64,000 nt of DNA from Microbispora sp. NBC_01189. GTDB taxonomy: Bacteria; Actinomycetota; Actinomycetes; Streptosporangiales; Streptosporangiaceae. Under the pieces are notes generated by a model, which did not search any database, was not told the DNA's origin, and saw only the letters and a list, made by a program, of their open reading frames with translations. Of this stretch, positions 57,372-64,000 are shown piece by piece. How positions within the stretch are numbered: position 1 is the first letter of the stretch; each line of letters begins with the position of its first letter. The stretch covers positions 1,332,001 through 1,396,000 of the forward strand of contig NZ_CP108581.1 of NCBI RefSeq assembly GCF_036010665.1, written 5' to 3'. The position numbers were made by a program, and so were the translations under genes.

Positions 57372-59198
57372 ATGGACGAGCTTGACTACCGGTTCCTGTG
57401 CGAACTCGCGTCCCAGCTCCGGGTGGACTCGGTGCGGGCCGCCGCTGCCGCCGGCTCGGGACACCCCACGTCCTCGATGTCGGCGGCCGAGCTGATGGCC
57501 GTACTGCTCGCGCGGCAGCTCCGCGTGAACGTCGAGAACCCGGCCGACCCGGCCAACGACCATCTGGTCTTCTCCAAGGGGCACGCCTCCCCCCTCCTCT
57601 ACGCCATGCTCAAGGCCATGGGCGTCGTGTCCGACGAGGAGCTGCTGACCTTCCGCAGGCGCGGCAGCCGTCTGGAGGGGCATCCGACGCCGGACGTGCC
57701 GTTCGTCGACGTGGCCACCGGTTCGCTGGGATTCGGCCTGCCCGTCGGCGTGGGGCTGGCGCTGACCGCGCGGCGGCTGGACCGCCTCCCGAACCACGTG
57801 TGGGTGCTGTGCGGCGACAGCGAGCTCGCCGAGGGATCGATGTGGGAGGCCGTCGAGCACGCCGGGCACGAGGGACTGAACAACCTCACCGTGATCGTCG
57901 ACGTGAACCGGCTCGGCCAGCGCGGCCCCACCCGGCACGGCTGGGACCTCGGCGCGTACGCCGCCAGGCTCGGCGCCTTCGGCTGGCACACGATCGAGAT
58001 CGACGGCCACGACCCCGGCCAGATCGACTACGCGCTCGCGGACGCCCGGGCCACCCGGCGCCGCCCCACGGCGATCATCGCCAGAACCTGCAAGGGCCGC
58101 GGGGTGTCGGCCGTGGAGGACCGCGAGGGCAAGCACGGCAAGCCGCTGCCCGACGCCGAGCAGGCGCTCGGCGAGCTCGGCGGCCCACGCTCGCTGACCG
58201 TGCCGATGACCCCGCCCGCCTCCCAGGGCGCGCCGTACCGGTACGCCGGCGGCCCGCTCGTCCTGCCGAAGTACGAGCTGGGCGAGGAGGTGGCGACGCG
58301 GACCGCCTTCGGCGAGGCCCTGGCCGCGCTCGGCACGGCCCGGGGCGACGTGGTCGCGCTCGACGGCGAGGTGGCCGACTCGACGAAGCTGGAGACGTTC
58401 GCCAAGGCGCATCCGGAGCGCTTCTTCGAGTTCTACATCGCCGAGCAGCAGATGGTGGCCGCCGCGACGGGCATGCAGGCACGCGGCTGGACCCCGTACG
58501 TCGCGACCTTCGCCGCCTTTCTGACCAGGGCGTACGACTTCGTCCGGATGGCCGCGGTGAGCCGGGCCGGGCTCTGCCTCGTCGGGTCGCACGGCGGCGT
58601 GTCCATCGGCGAGGACGGTCCCTCCCAGATGGGCCTGGAGGACCTGGCGGCCTTCCGCGCGGTGCACGGCAGCACGGTGCTGTATCCGTGCGACGCGAAC
58701 CAGACGGCCCGGCTGGTCGCGGACATGGCCGGCCTGGAGGGCATCCGCTACCTGCGCACCACCAGGGGCGAGACCCCGGTGATCTACGGCCCGGACGAGG
58801 AGTTCCCCGTGGGCGGGTGCAAGGTCCTGCGCACCGGCGGCCAGGCGACGATCGTGGCCGCGGGCGTCACCGTGCACGAGGCTCTCGCCGCGGCCGACCT
58901 GCTCGCCGGGGACGGCGTCTCGGTCACCGTCGTCGACGCCTACTCAGTCAAGCCGCTCGACTCGCCCGAACTCGTCACGATGGCCACCGCCACGGGGCGG
59001 GTCGTCACGGTGGAGGACCACTGGCCGGAGGGCGGCCTGGGCGACGCCGTGCTCTCGGCCCTCGCGGAGAGCCCGGTGCCGGTGCGCAAGCTGGCCGTGG
59101 CGCGGATGCCCGGAAGCGCGGGCGCCGCGGACCAGCTCCGCGACGCGGGCATCGACAGGACCGCCATCCGCGAGGCCGTCCTCGCCCTGCTCCCCTGA
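57372..59198 (+). CDS. Transketolase
   Basis: A 608-residue single-chain transketolase of the short type. Thiamine motifs are seen as HPTSSMSAAELMAVL, GSLGFGLPVGVGLAL, LCGDSELAEGSMWEA (GDG-like start) with the later NRLGQ, and the second half has YIAEQQMVAAATGMQARGW and GGVSIGEDGPSQMGLED. It transfers two-carbon units between sugar phosphates. Housekeeping tkt usually sits with tal and zwf; this copy is in a glycan cluster with a heptose kinase remnant and may supply sedoheptulose-7-phosphate (inferred). Confidence 0.92.
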   Translation: MDELDYRFLCELASQLRVDSVRAAAAAGSGHPTSSMSAAELMAVLLARQLRVNVENPADPANDHLVFSKGHASPLLYAMLKAMGVVSDEELLTFRRRGSRLEGHPTPDVPFVDVATGSLGFGLPVGVGLALTARRLDRLPNHVWVLCGDSELAEGSMWEAVEHAGHEGLNNLTVIVDVNRLGQRGPTRHGWDLGAYAARLGAFGWHTIEIDGHDPGQIDYALADARATRRRPTAIIARTCKGRGVSAVEDREGKHGKPLPDAEQALGELGGPRSLTVPMTPPASQGAPYRYAGGPLVLPKYELGEEVATRTAFGEALAALGTARGDVVALDGEVADSTKLETFAKAHPERFFEFYIAEQQMVAAATGMQARGWTPYVATFAAFLTRAYDFVRMAAVSRAGLCLVGSHGGVSIGEDGPSQMGLEDLAAFRAVHGSTVLYPCDANQTARLVADMAGLEGIRYLRTTRGETPVIYGPDEEFPVGGCKVLRTGGQATIVAAGVTVHEALAAADLLAGDGVSVTVVDAYSVKPLDSPELVTMATATGRVVTVEDHWPEGGLGDAVLSALAESPVPVRKLAVARMPGSAGAADQLRDAGIDRTAIREAVLALLP

Positions 59199-59281
59199 CG
59201 GGCGGGTACGGCGGCGCCGCTCTGACGGGCGGGGCCGGCGTAAGTCTGACGGGCAGGGCAGGCATCGGCCTGGACGTCGAA

Positions 59282-59321
59282 GCGCCGCCGGACCGGGCCC
59301 ATGCGGGCGGTCCGGCGGCGC
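59282..59321. terminator. Bidirectional hairpin after transketolase
   Basis: Perfect 14-bp arms (GCGCCGCCGGACCG and complement) with a 12-nt loop, between convergent transketolase and chaB-like genes. Before it, TCTGACGGGC-type direct repeats recur at 59210-59260. Confidence 0.8.
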
Positions 59322-59360
59322 GGTGTCCGTTTCTCGTCGGCTGTGCTCGGGCCGGAGCCG

Positions 59361-59753
59361 TCAGCGGGCCTTGGCGGTCGCCCTGCGGTTGGCCTTCTTG
59401 ATGGCGTCCACGAGCTCGTCCTTGGTCATCGTGGAGCGGCCCGGGATGCCGAGGCGGGTGGCGACGTCGTACAGGTGTTGCTTGGAGGCGTTCGCGTCGA
59501 CGCCCTCGGCCGTCTTGCCCGGCTTGGGGGTGCTCTTCTTCGCCTGCTCGTCCGACGGCCCGCGACCCTTCTTCTTCTCCCAGTGGTCGCCCACCTTCTC
59601 GAAGGAGTGCTTGAGCGCGGAGAACGCCGTGCGGTGGGCGCGCTCGCCCTCGCCGTACGTCTCGACGGCGGAGTCGTGCGCCTTGATCCAGGTCTCCTGG
59701 GCCTCCTTGGGCGAGCGCTCCAGGGTCGAGGGCAGTTCCTCACGTCCCGGCAT
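59361..59753 (-). CDS. ChaB-family protein with Rho-N-like end
   Basis: A 130-residue protein. Residues 1-65 are ChaB-like (REELPSTLERSPKEAQETWIKAHDSAVETYGEGERAHRTAFSALKHSF in part: LPSTLERSPKEAQETW and AHRTAFSALKHSFEKVGDHW). After a charged linker, residues about 90-130 read KQHLYDVATRLGIPGRSTMTKDELVDAIKKAN, a Rho-N/SAP-like nucleic-acid-binding module. Such ChaB-Rho-N fusions are common in actinobacteria and probably bind DNA or RNA. Confidence 0.88.
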   Translation of the reverse strand: MPGREELPSTLERSPKEAQETWIKAHDSAVETYGEGERAHRTAFSALKHSFEKVGDHWEKKKGRGPSDEQAKKSTPKPGKTAEGVDANASKQHLYDVATRLGIPGRSTMTKDELVDAIKKANRRATAKAR

Positions 59754-59807
59754 GTCCAGGCCTCCCTTCAGACCAGCAGAAGTCGGGCGGGGGGGTCAGA
59801 TGGGGTC

Positions 59808-60065
59808 TCAGATGGGGTCGTCGTAGCGCCGCTCCTCGTACACCCGGCGGTGGGTGGCGGTGGCGTCGACGGGGGTGGCGGCGGTGACGGTGGTCCGGCG
59901 GCGCAGCGTCGTCATGCGCCAGATCCCGAAGAGCAGCCCGGCGAGGCCGCCCACCATCAGGATCACCCCGATGACCTGGATGTCGAGACCCGCGATCGCG
60001 AAGTCGACCGCCCAGGTGAGGATGGCCCCCAACATGATGAGGATGATGCTTCCGGCGATGGTCAT
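59808..60065 (-). CDS. DUF6458-type two-helix membrane protein
   Basis: An 85-residue protein with two helices (GSIILIMLGAILTWAVDF, VIGVILMVGGLAGLLFGIW) and a basic, threonine-rich tail (RRTTVTAATPVDATATHRRV). AAGGAGGA precedes ATG 60065. It matches the small DUF6458 family of actinobacteria. It is divergent from the kinase-like gene. The longer open frame upstream is antisense to that gene and rejected. Confidence 0.82.
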   Translation of the reverse strand: MTIAGSIILIMLGAILTWAVDFAIAGLDIQVIGVILMVGGLAGLLFGIWRMTTLRRRTTVTAATPVDATATHRRVYEERRYDDPI

Positions 60066-60141
60066 GGCTTCCTCCTTCGCCTTCTGCTCTATCCCCTCCA
60101 CGGATTCCAAACGTCGCATGCCGGGGGGCGTATGGGGCAGC

Positions 60142-60693
60142 ATGGCGAACATGACCGATACCCCCGTCGTGGTCATGGGACTCATGGGCGCGGGCAAAAG
60201 CACCGTCGCACGGCTGCTCGCCGCCGCCCTCGACCGCCCCATGCGTGACAGCGACGCCGATCTCGAAGCCAGGTACGGCACGACCGCCGCTGTGATCGCG
60301 GCGGATCTGGGCCCTGACGAGTTGCACGCGCGCGAGGCGCTGGTGCTGCGGGACGCGCTGACGGACGACCGGTCCCCGGTGATCGCCGCCGCGGCCAGCA
60401 CGGTCGAGGACCCCGAGACGCGCAAGGCGCTGGCCCCCGCGTTCGTGGTCTTCCTCGACGGCCCGCCGGAGGTCCTCGCCGAGCGGATGAAGTCGAGCCC
60501 CCACCGGCCGCATTTCAAGCCCGACCTGGTGCGCATGCTCAGCGAGCAGCGCGACCTGCGGCTGCCGGGCTTCCAGGAGGTGGCGGACCTGACCCTCGAC
60601 CCCGCCGCGCACACCCCCGAGGAGATCACGGACGCCGTGCTGGCCCACCTGGACGGGGCACGGGTCTCCGGAGGAGCGTCCGAGGGACGGTAG
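60142..60693 (+). CDS. Shikimate-kinase-like P-loop protein
   Basis: A 183-residue P-loop kinase. Walker A is GLMGAGKST (13-21), followed by DSDADLEARYG, which matches the shikimate kinase D(S)D substrate site, then FLDGPPEVLAERM and a lid with HRPHFKPD. It lacks the full shikimate-binding pattern, and it stands away from aro genes, so the substrate is open. ATG 60142 (GGGGCAGC before it) or ATG 60151 may be the start. Confidence 0.8.
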   Translation: MANMTDTPVVVMGLMGAGKSTVARLLAAALDRPMRDSDADLEARYGTTAAVIAADLGPDELHAREALVLRDALTDDRSPVIAAAASTVEDPETRKALAPAFVVFLDGPPEVLAERMKSSPHRPHFKPDLVRMLSEQRDLRLPGFQEVADLTLDPAAHTPEEITDAVLAHLDGARVSGGASEGR

Positions 60694-60730
60694 GTCAGGG
60701 ACGGTGAGCGGGCGGCGAGGCGGCCGGGCG

Positions 60731-61198
60731 TCAGCAGACGGCGATGCGCGACTGGTGCGGAACGACGGGCAGCAGCGACCGGCTGCCCGTCCCGGCCAGG
60801 AACCAGACGGTCTTGCCGCCCCGGCCCGAGGCGGCCACGCCCCAGTCGTCGGCGAGCTCGTCCACGATGAGCAGCCCGCGGCCGCTCACCGACTCCGGGT
60901 CGGCGTCGCGCTGGGACGGCACCCCGTCGCCCTGGTCGAACACCTCGCCGTACACCCAGCAGCCGTTGCTGCCGAGCCGGAGAGTGAACACGTTGCCGCC
61001 GTGCCGTACGACATTGGAGGCGAGCTCGCTCACGATCAGGCAGCAGTCGTCGACCAGCGCGTCCAGACCCCATCGGCCGAGCTCACGACGTACGAGGGAG
61101 CGCGCGGTCGCCACACTCGCGCCGACGGCGGGCAGGAGGCACTCGGCGGTCCAGACGGGGGCCGGGTCAACCGGCGCGGCACCGAAGGGGAGAGACAC
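60731..61198 (-). CDS. Anti-sigma-like HATPase protein
   Basis: A 155-residue GHKL ATPase of the RsbW/SpoIIAB-like group. The N box is IVSELASNVVRHGG, G1 is VFDQGDGVPS, and G2 is GRGLLIVDELADDWGV. Such proteins act as anti-sigma kinases or as signalling switches in Streptomyces, where many stand alone. The start (61198) lies 18 bp after a perfect TGGGAGCGCTCCCA operator. No sigma factor or antagonist gene is adjacent. Confidence 0.88.
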   Translation of the reverse strand: MSLPFGAAPVDPAPVWTAECLLPAVGASVATARSLVRRELGRWGLDALVDDCCLIVSELASNVVRHGGNVFTLRLGSNGCWVYGEVFDQGDGVPSQRDADPESVSGRGLLIVDELADDWGVAASGRGGKTVWFLAGTGSRSLLPVVPHQSRIAVC

Positions 61199-61216
61199 GC
61201 GCGCCTCCTTAGGCTA

Positions 61217-61230
61217 TGGGAGCGCTCCCA
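61217..61230. promoter_or_regulatory. CebR-type operator
   Basis: TGGGAGCGCTCCCA is a perfect 14-bp palindrome identical to the consensus of the LacI-family cellobiose regulator CebR in Streptomyces. It lies 18 bp before the start of the anti-sigma-like gene. Confidence 0.75.
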
Positions 61231-61272
61231 CGACTCAAGATACGGTACGCACCGTGGTCGTGTGAATTCAAA

Positions 61273-61288
61273 GAAACAAGATTGTTTC
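61273..61288. promoter_or_regulatory. Palindrome GAAACAA-GA-TTGTTTC
   Basis: Perfect 7-bp arms and 2-bp centre in the AT-rich upstream part of the anti-sigma-like promoter, 42 bp beyond the CebR-type box. The rest of 61199-61538 has no supported gene; a 7-bp-arm hairpin at 61508-61530 may terminate the epimerase-like gene. Confidence 0.5.
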
Positions 61289-61538
61289 CGCTCGATGCCC
61301 GATCTGTGATGCGCGCGGAGCTCGCGGCGACCGCATGACCGGCCTCCGGGCGTCGTCGCCGCAGCTAGGGGTGTGGATCACGGGGGCGCGCGGCGGCCCG
61401 CCGCCGTACCGGGGTCCTCGCCGGCCTCACGAGCAGTCATGAAAGTAGCTGAAATCAGCCACATCCGTCTCTTCCGTTTGGCACGGACCGGAATCCGCCG
61501 TCCTGCTCCGGAGACGTGCGGCCTCTCCGGACGGCTGG

Positions 61539-62129
61539 TCAGGCACCGGCCGCGGGCAGGGCGGTGATCCCCCACCGGTGCGCGGCACGCTCGCCCGGCG
61601 CCAGGCGCAGCAGGCACTCGCCGGTCGCGAAGGCGTTCGGCGGGCAGCTCATCGGCTCGACCGCGACCCCCGAGCGCCGGTAGGGCGCGGCGAGCGTGTC
61701 GCCGGTGAAGACCTGGAGCCACTCGATGCCCGGCCCGCCCCACAGCTCCACGCTCCGGGAGCCGTCGGCGGTCCTGAGACGCGCCCGCACCCGGCCCCCG
61801 GCGGCGCCCAGGACCGTCCAGGGCAGCAGCCGGGTGAAGCCGTGCGCGGCGTTGCCGGTCCGCGGCTCGGTGATCGCGAGCTGTCTCGTCTCGCCGTCCG
61901 CGTCGTAGCGGCCGTTCCTGACCCGGTTCGGCCACGGGAGCAGCAACTGCCCGGCGCCGCCGACGGGTGGCTTGCCCTCCGGGTACGACATGACCAGCGG
62001 CCGGTCCCGGAACGTGAGCGCACGCAGGCCCGCACCCACCTCGGTGACGACCGCCCGGTAGCCGTGCGCGGCGATGACGTGCTGCGTACCGGTCGGGGGA
62101 ACGGGCCGGCGGACCTCCGGTTCTGTCAT
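61539..62129 (-). pseudogene. Aldose-1-epimerase-like gene with internal in-frame deletion
   Basis: The 196-residue product begins and ends like a galactose mutarotase: VVTEVGAGLRALTFRDRPLV, GGAGQLLLPWPNRVRNGRY, NAAHGFTRLLPW (His about 96), then ELWGGPGIEWLQVFTGDTL and VAVEPMSCPPNAF (base Glu about 158). Family members run near 300 residues. The stretch between strand WTVLG (about 108) and RVRARLRTADG (about 114) is missing, and with it the G-A-H-PY(F) motif that gives the catalytic acid His. The frame is unbroken, so it is probably expressed but inactive, perhaps only binding sugar. ATG 62129. Confidence 0.7.
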
Positions 62130-62221
62130 GAACCCGATCTTCCCACCCGTTTTCCCGATAATCCGCCCTTCCCGCACTGCCCGCACCCGCGCTGCCCACC
62201 CACCCTGGCCCCCACCTCGCC

Positions 62222-62269
62222 CGGCACGGCGGCACGGCGGCACGGCGTCACGGCGTCACGGCGTCACGG
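62222..62269. repeat. Six 8-bp tandem repeats (3 + 3 variant)
   Basis: Three units CGGCACGG (from 62222) are followed by three CGTCACGG (from 62246), with no spacers. The array lies between the epimerase-like gene and the stop of the WRSDAGRW gene at 62273. Confidence 0.8.
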
Positions 62270-62272
62270 CTG

Positions 62273-62515
62273 TCAGGGGGAGGGCAGCGGCTGGCTGCCC
62301 GCCAGGCCCTCCTGGACCATGAGTAGCGCGCGCAGTTCCTCCGCGCTCTCCCCGCAGGCGGTCATGATCAGGCCCCGGTCCATCTCGATCCTGGACAGCG
62401 ACCGCGTCATGCGGGTCGCGTACCAACGGCCGGCGTCGCTTCTCCAGACCGACCAGCGGCCGGCGTACTCGCTGCTCAGTTGACTGTACGCAGCGTCCTC
62501 GGCGGAGAACCGCAC
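62273..62515 (-). CDS. Second WRSDAGRW-motif small protein
   Basis: An 80-residue protein starting at GTG 62515, with GGAGG about nine bases upstream. The centre YAGRWSVWRSDAGRWYATR matches the protein at 28668-29027, and both continue with a predicted helix and an LxxLLxxQE-type end. No function is known to me. It lies without an XRE gene nearby and is divergent from a P450. It ends just before an octamer array. Confidence 0.75.
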   Translation of the reverse strand: MRFSAEDAAYSQLSSEYAGRWSVWRSDAGRWYATRMTRSLSRIEMDRGLIMTACGESAEELRALLMVQEGLAGSQPLPSP

Positions 62516-62898
62516 TCGTCACCACCTCCAGGCTCGGTGCCGGGAGACAACGATGTGCTCATCCGGACACGATTGGTAGTGAGAGGCCATCTCCCCCATC
62601 CGGAGGGCCCGCCACCACTGCCCGGGCGAAGATCTCCCCCGGGCTGCGGTGACTTCACCACCACCTGATCCCTGTTCCTTTCGCCCCATCCGTCCCATGC
62701 CACGCCCGGGCACGACGCTGACGTTCCGCGCTGGCGTTCCGCGGCGGCGTTCTGCGGCGAACCCGGAGGAACGGGGCGGTGGCCGGAGGCAAACGTCCGC
62801 TCTCCTGTCACACCGGACATGCTTTTACTACCTTGTCAGCCGTGCGGTCAGGGGGGAGATTCAAGTGGTCCACCTCTGTGCCGAAGGGAAGGTCGCCC
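62516..62898. other. Intergenic region before the P450
   Basis: 383 bp without a supported gene. It includes GGCGTTC-type short repeats (62720-62755) and a promoter-like GCTTTTACTACCTTGTCAG at 62821-62839. The frames here lack coding character. Confidence 0.5.
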
Positions 62899-64000
62899 AT
62901 GCCCGAACTGCCACGACTGCCGTTCGATCGGCCAGACATACTGGATATCTCGCCATATTTCGGCGAGCTGCGCACCAGCGCGCCGATCGCCAGGGTCCGG
63001 ACCCACACCGGGGACGAGGCGTGGCTCGTCACCGGCTACGACGAGATCCGGCAGGTCTTCGGCGACGACAGGTTCGGCCGCTCCCACCCCGCTCCCGAGA
63101 CGGCGGCCCGGCTGTCCAACAACGTCCTGCTCGGCGGCCCGACCGGCGACTACGCCACCGAGCGGATCATCCACAAGGAGATGCGGCGCCTGCTGTCCCC
63201 CGCGTTCTCGGCCCGGCGCATGCGCGCCCTGTCGGACGGCGTGCGGGCGCTCGTCGGGAACCTCCTCGACGGGCTCGCCGAGCAGGGTCCGCCGGCCGAC
63301 CTGCACGCGGGGCTGTCGCTTCCGCTCCCCATCCAGGTGATCTGCGAGCTTCTCGGCGTGCCGTACGAGGACCGGGACAGGTTCCGAGCCGTGGCCGAGG
63401 CGATGACCGACCTCACCGATCTCGCCCGCTCCGCCGACGCGCAGATGGAGCTGAACGCCTACACCTTCGAGATCGTGAAGGCCAAGCGAGAGAACCCCGG
63501 CGAGGACGTCTACACCGACCTGGCGAACGCCTCGCTGCCGGAGGAGGAGATCGCCAAGATCGCGGGCGGCCTGCTGTTCGCGGGCCACGAGACCACGGTC
63601 AACCAGATCGACTACGGCGTGCTGCTGTTCCTGCGCAACCCCGCCGAGCTCGACGCGCTGCTGCGGGATCCCTCCCTCCTCGACGCCGCCGTCGAGGAGA
63701 TCATGCGGTTCGGCGCGCCGAGCGAGCACGGGCTGATCCGTTACGCGCACGAGGACGTCGAGGTCGGCGGGGTGCGCATCCGCAAGGGTGAGCTGGTGGC
63801 GCTCGCGATCCACGCGGCCAACCGGGACGAGCGCGTCTACCCCGACCCCGAGAAGTTCGACATCCGCCGGCGCGATCCGCGGCCGCACATCGGCTTCGGC
63901 CACGGCCCGCACCACTGCCTGGGGTCGGGCCTGGCGCGGATCGAGCTCAACGCCGTCTTCGGCGCCCTGTTCGCGCGCTTCCCCGCACTCGCGCTCGCCG
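62899..64000 (+). CDS. Cytochrome P450, C-terminus beyond window edge
   Basis: Open from ATG 62899 (GGAAGG upstream) through the right edge, 367 residues visible. The oxygen-binding helix is GLLFAGHETTVNQI (about 228-241), the ExxR motif is EEIMRF (about 273), and the haem cysteine is in FGHGPHHCLGSGLARIEL (about 339). These are typical of bacterial class I P450s acting on natural products or xenobiotics. Only the last 30-40 residues should be missing. The redox partner and substrate are not in view. Confidence 0.9.
   Translation, partial: MPELPRLPFDRPDILDISPYFGELRTSAPIARVRTHTGDEAWLVTGYDEIRQVFGDDRFGRSHPAPETAARLSNNVLLGGPTGDYATERIIHKEMRRLLSPAFSARRMRALSDGVRALVGNLLDGLAEQGPPADLHAGLSLPLPIQVICELLGVPYEDRDRFRAVAEAMTDLTDLARSADAQMELNAYTFEIVKAKRENPGEDVYTDLANASLPEEEIAKIAGGLLFAGHETTVNQIDYGVLLFLRNPAELDALLRDPSLLDAAVEEIMRFGAPSEHGLIRYAHEDVEVGGVRIRKGELVALAIHAANRDERVYPDPEKFDIRRRDPRPHIGFGHGPHHCLGSGLARIELNAVFGALFARFPALALA

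Noticed and set aside
61439-61567. Plus-strand 42-codon frame starting MKVAEISHIRL
   Set aside because: No ribosome site, no family match, and it runs across the putative terminator of the epimerase-like gene.

Overview
The window is very GC-rich, with codons ending almost always in G or C, GTG starts and overlapping start/stop junctions. It carries a SecA2-type ATPase, DosR-type boxes, a CebR-type box, a TerD/TerC-like cluster, many TetR, XRE and two-component regulators, and a CBM2-GH5 cellulase. This points to a filamentous actinomycete, most likely of the Streptosporangiales; that placement is inference from gene content. I saw no rRNA, CRISPR array, transposase, integrase or prophage module. 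The only RNA gene found is a tRNA-Lys(CTT).

Layout. 1-9.4 kb: an edge-truncated NERD protein; a TetR gene facing a four-gene acyl-CoA catabolic operon (phosphotransferase plus three acyl-CoA dehydrogenases), with matching palindromes before the regulator and before the operon; a second TetR divergent from a flavin monooxygenase across two operators; a DMT permease and a VOC protein. 9.4-17.6 kb: SecA2, an exported RlpA-like protein whose start cannot be resolved, a secreted cellulase, a fructosamine-kinase-like protein, a LanC-like protein with a CCG zinc motif, and a VOC protein. 17.8-23.3 kb: a hypoxia/dormancy-type set (PNPOx-like protein, zinc alcohol dehydrogenase, CBS-BON protein, receiver-flavoprotein fusion, cNMP-binding histidine kinase) with DosR-like boxes. 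23.3-27.4 kb: NAD kinase, aldo/keto reductase, class IV aminotransferase, AlkB and a membrane protein.

27.8-46.8 kb is the accessory-looking heart of the window. It holds a stand-alone HsdR-N-like nuclease domain; an XRE-TPR regulator divergent from a small protein with a WRSDAGRW motif; a HAD hydrolase; a HEPN-type gene broken by two compensating frameshifts; a Ter-type operon (helical protein, lipoprotein, four-TM protein, TerD, TerC-like DUF475, TerA-like); and, facing it, an operon Crp > cyclase-like > CHAT caspase-like protease > cyclase-like, with a divergent HEXXH membrane peptidase. I regard this last operon as the best candidate for a little-described stress or conflict system: a nucleotide-sensing regulator, an apparent cyclase pair (one keeping metal-binding aspartates, one degenerate) and a protease.

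46.9-64 kb: the tRNA, several small stress/membrane proteins, a metallophosphoesterase-BON pair, a surface-glycan group (GT4, two GT9, a remnant of a heptose kinase gene, SDR, transketolase), topoisomerase IB, ChaB, a shikimate-kinase-like protein, an anti-sigma-like ATPase behind a perfect CebR-type operator, an aldose-1-epimerase-like gene with an internal in-frame deletion, a second WRSDAGRW protein, and a P450 cut by the window end.

All assignments come from reading motifs and translations by eye. No database search was run. Hairpins and operators were found by manual inspection, so the list of sites is not exhaustive.
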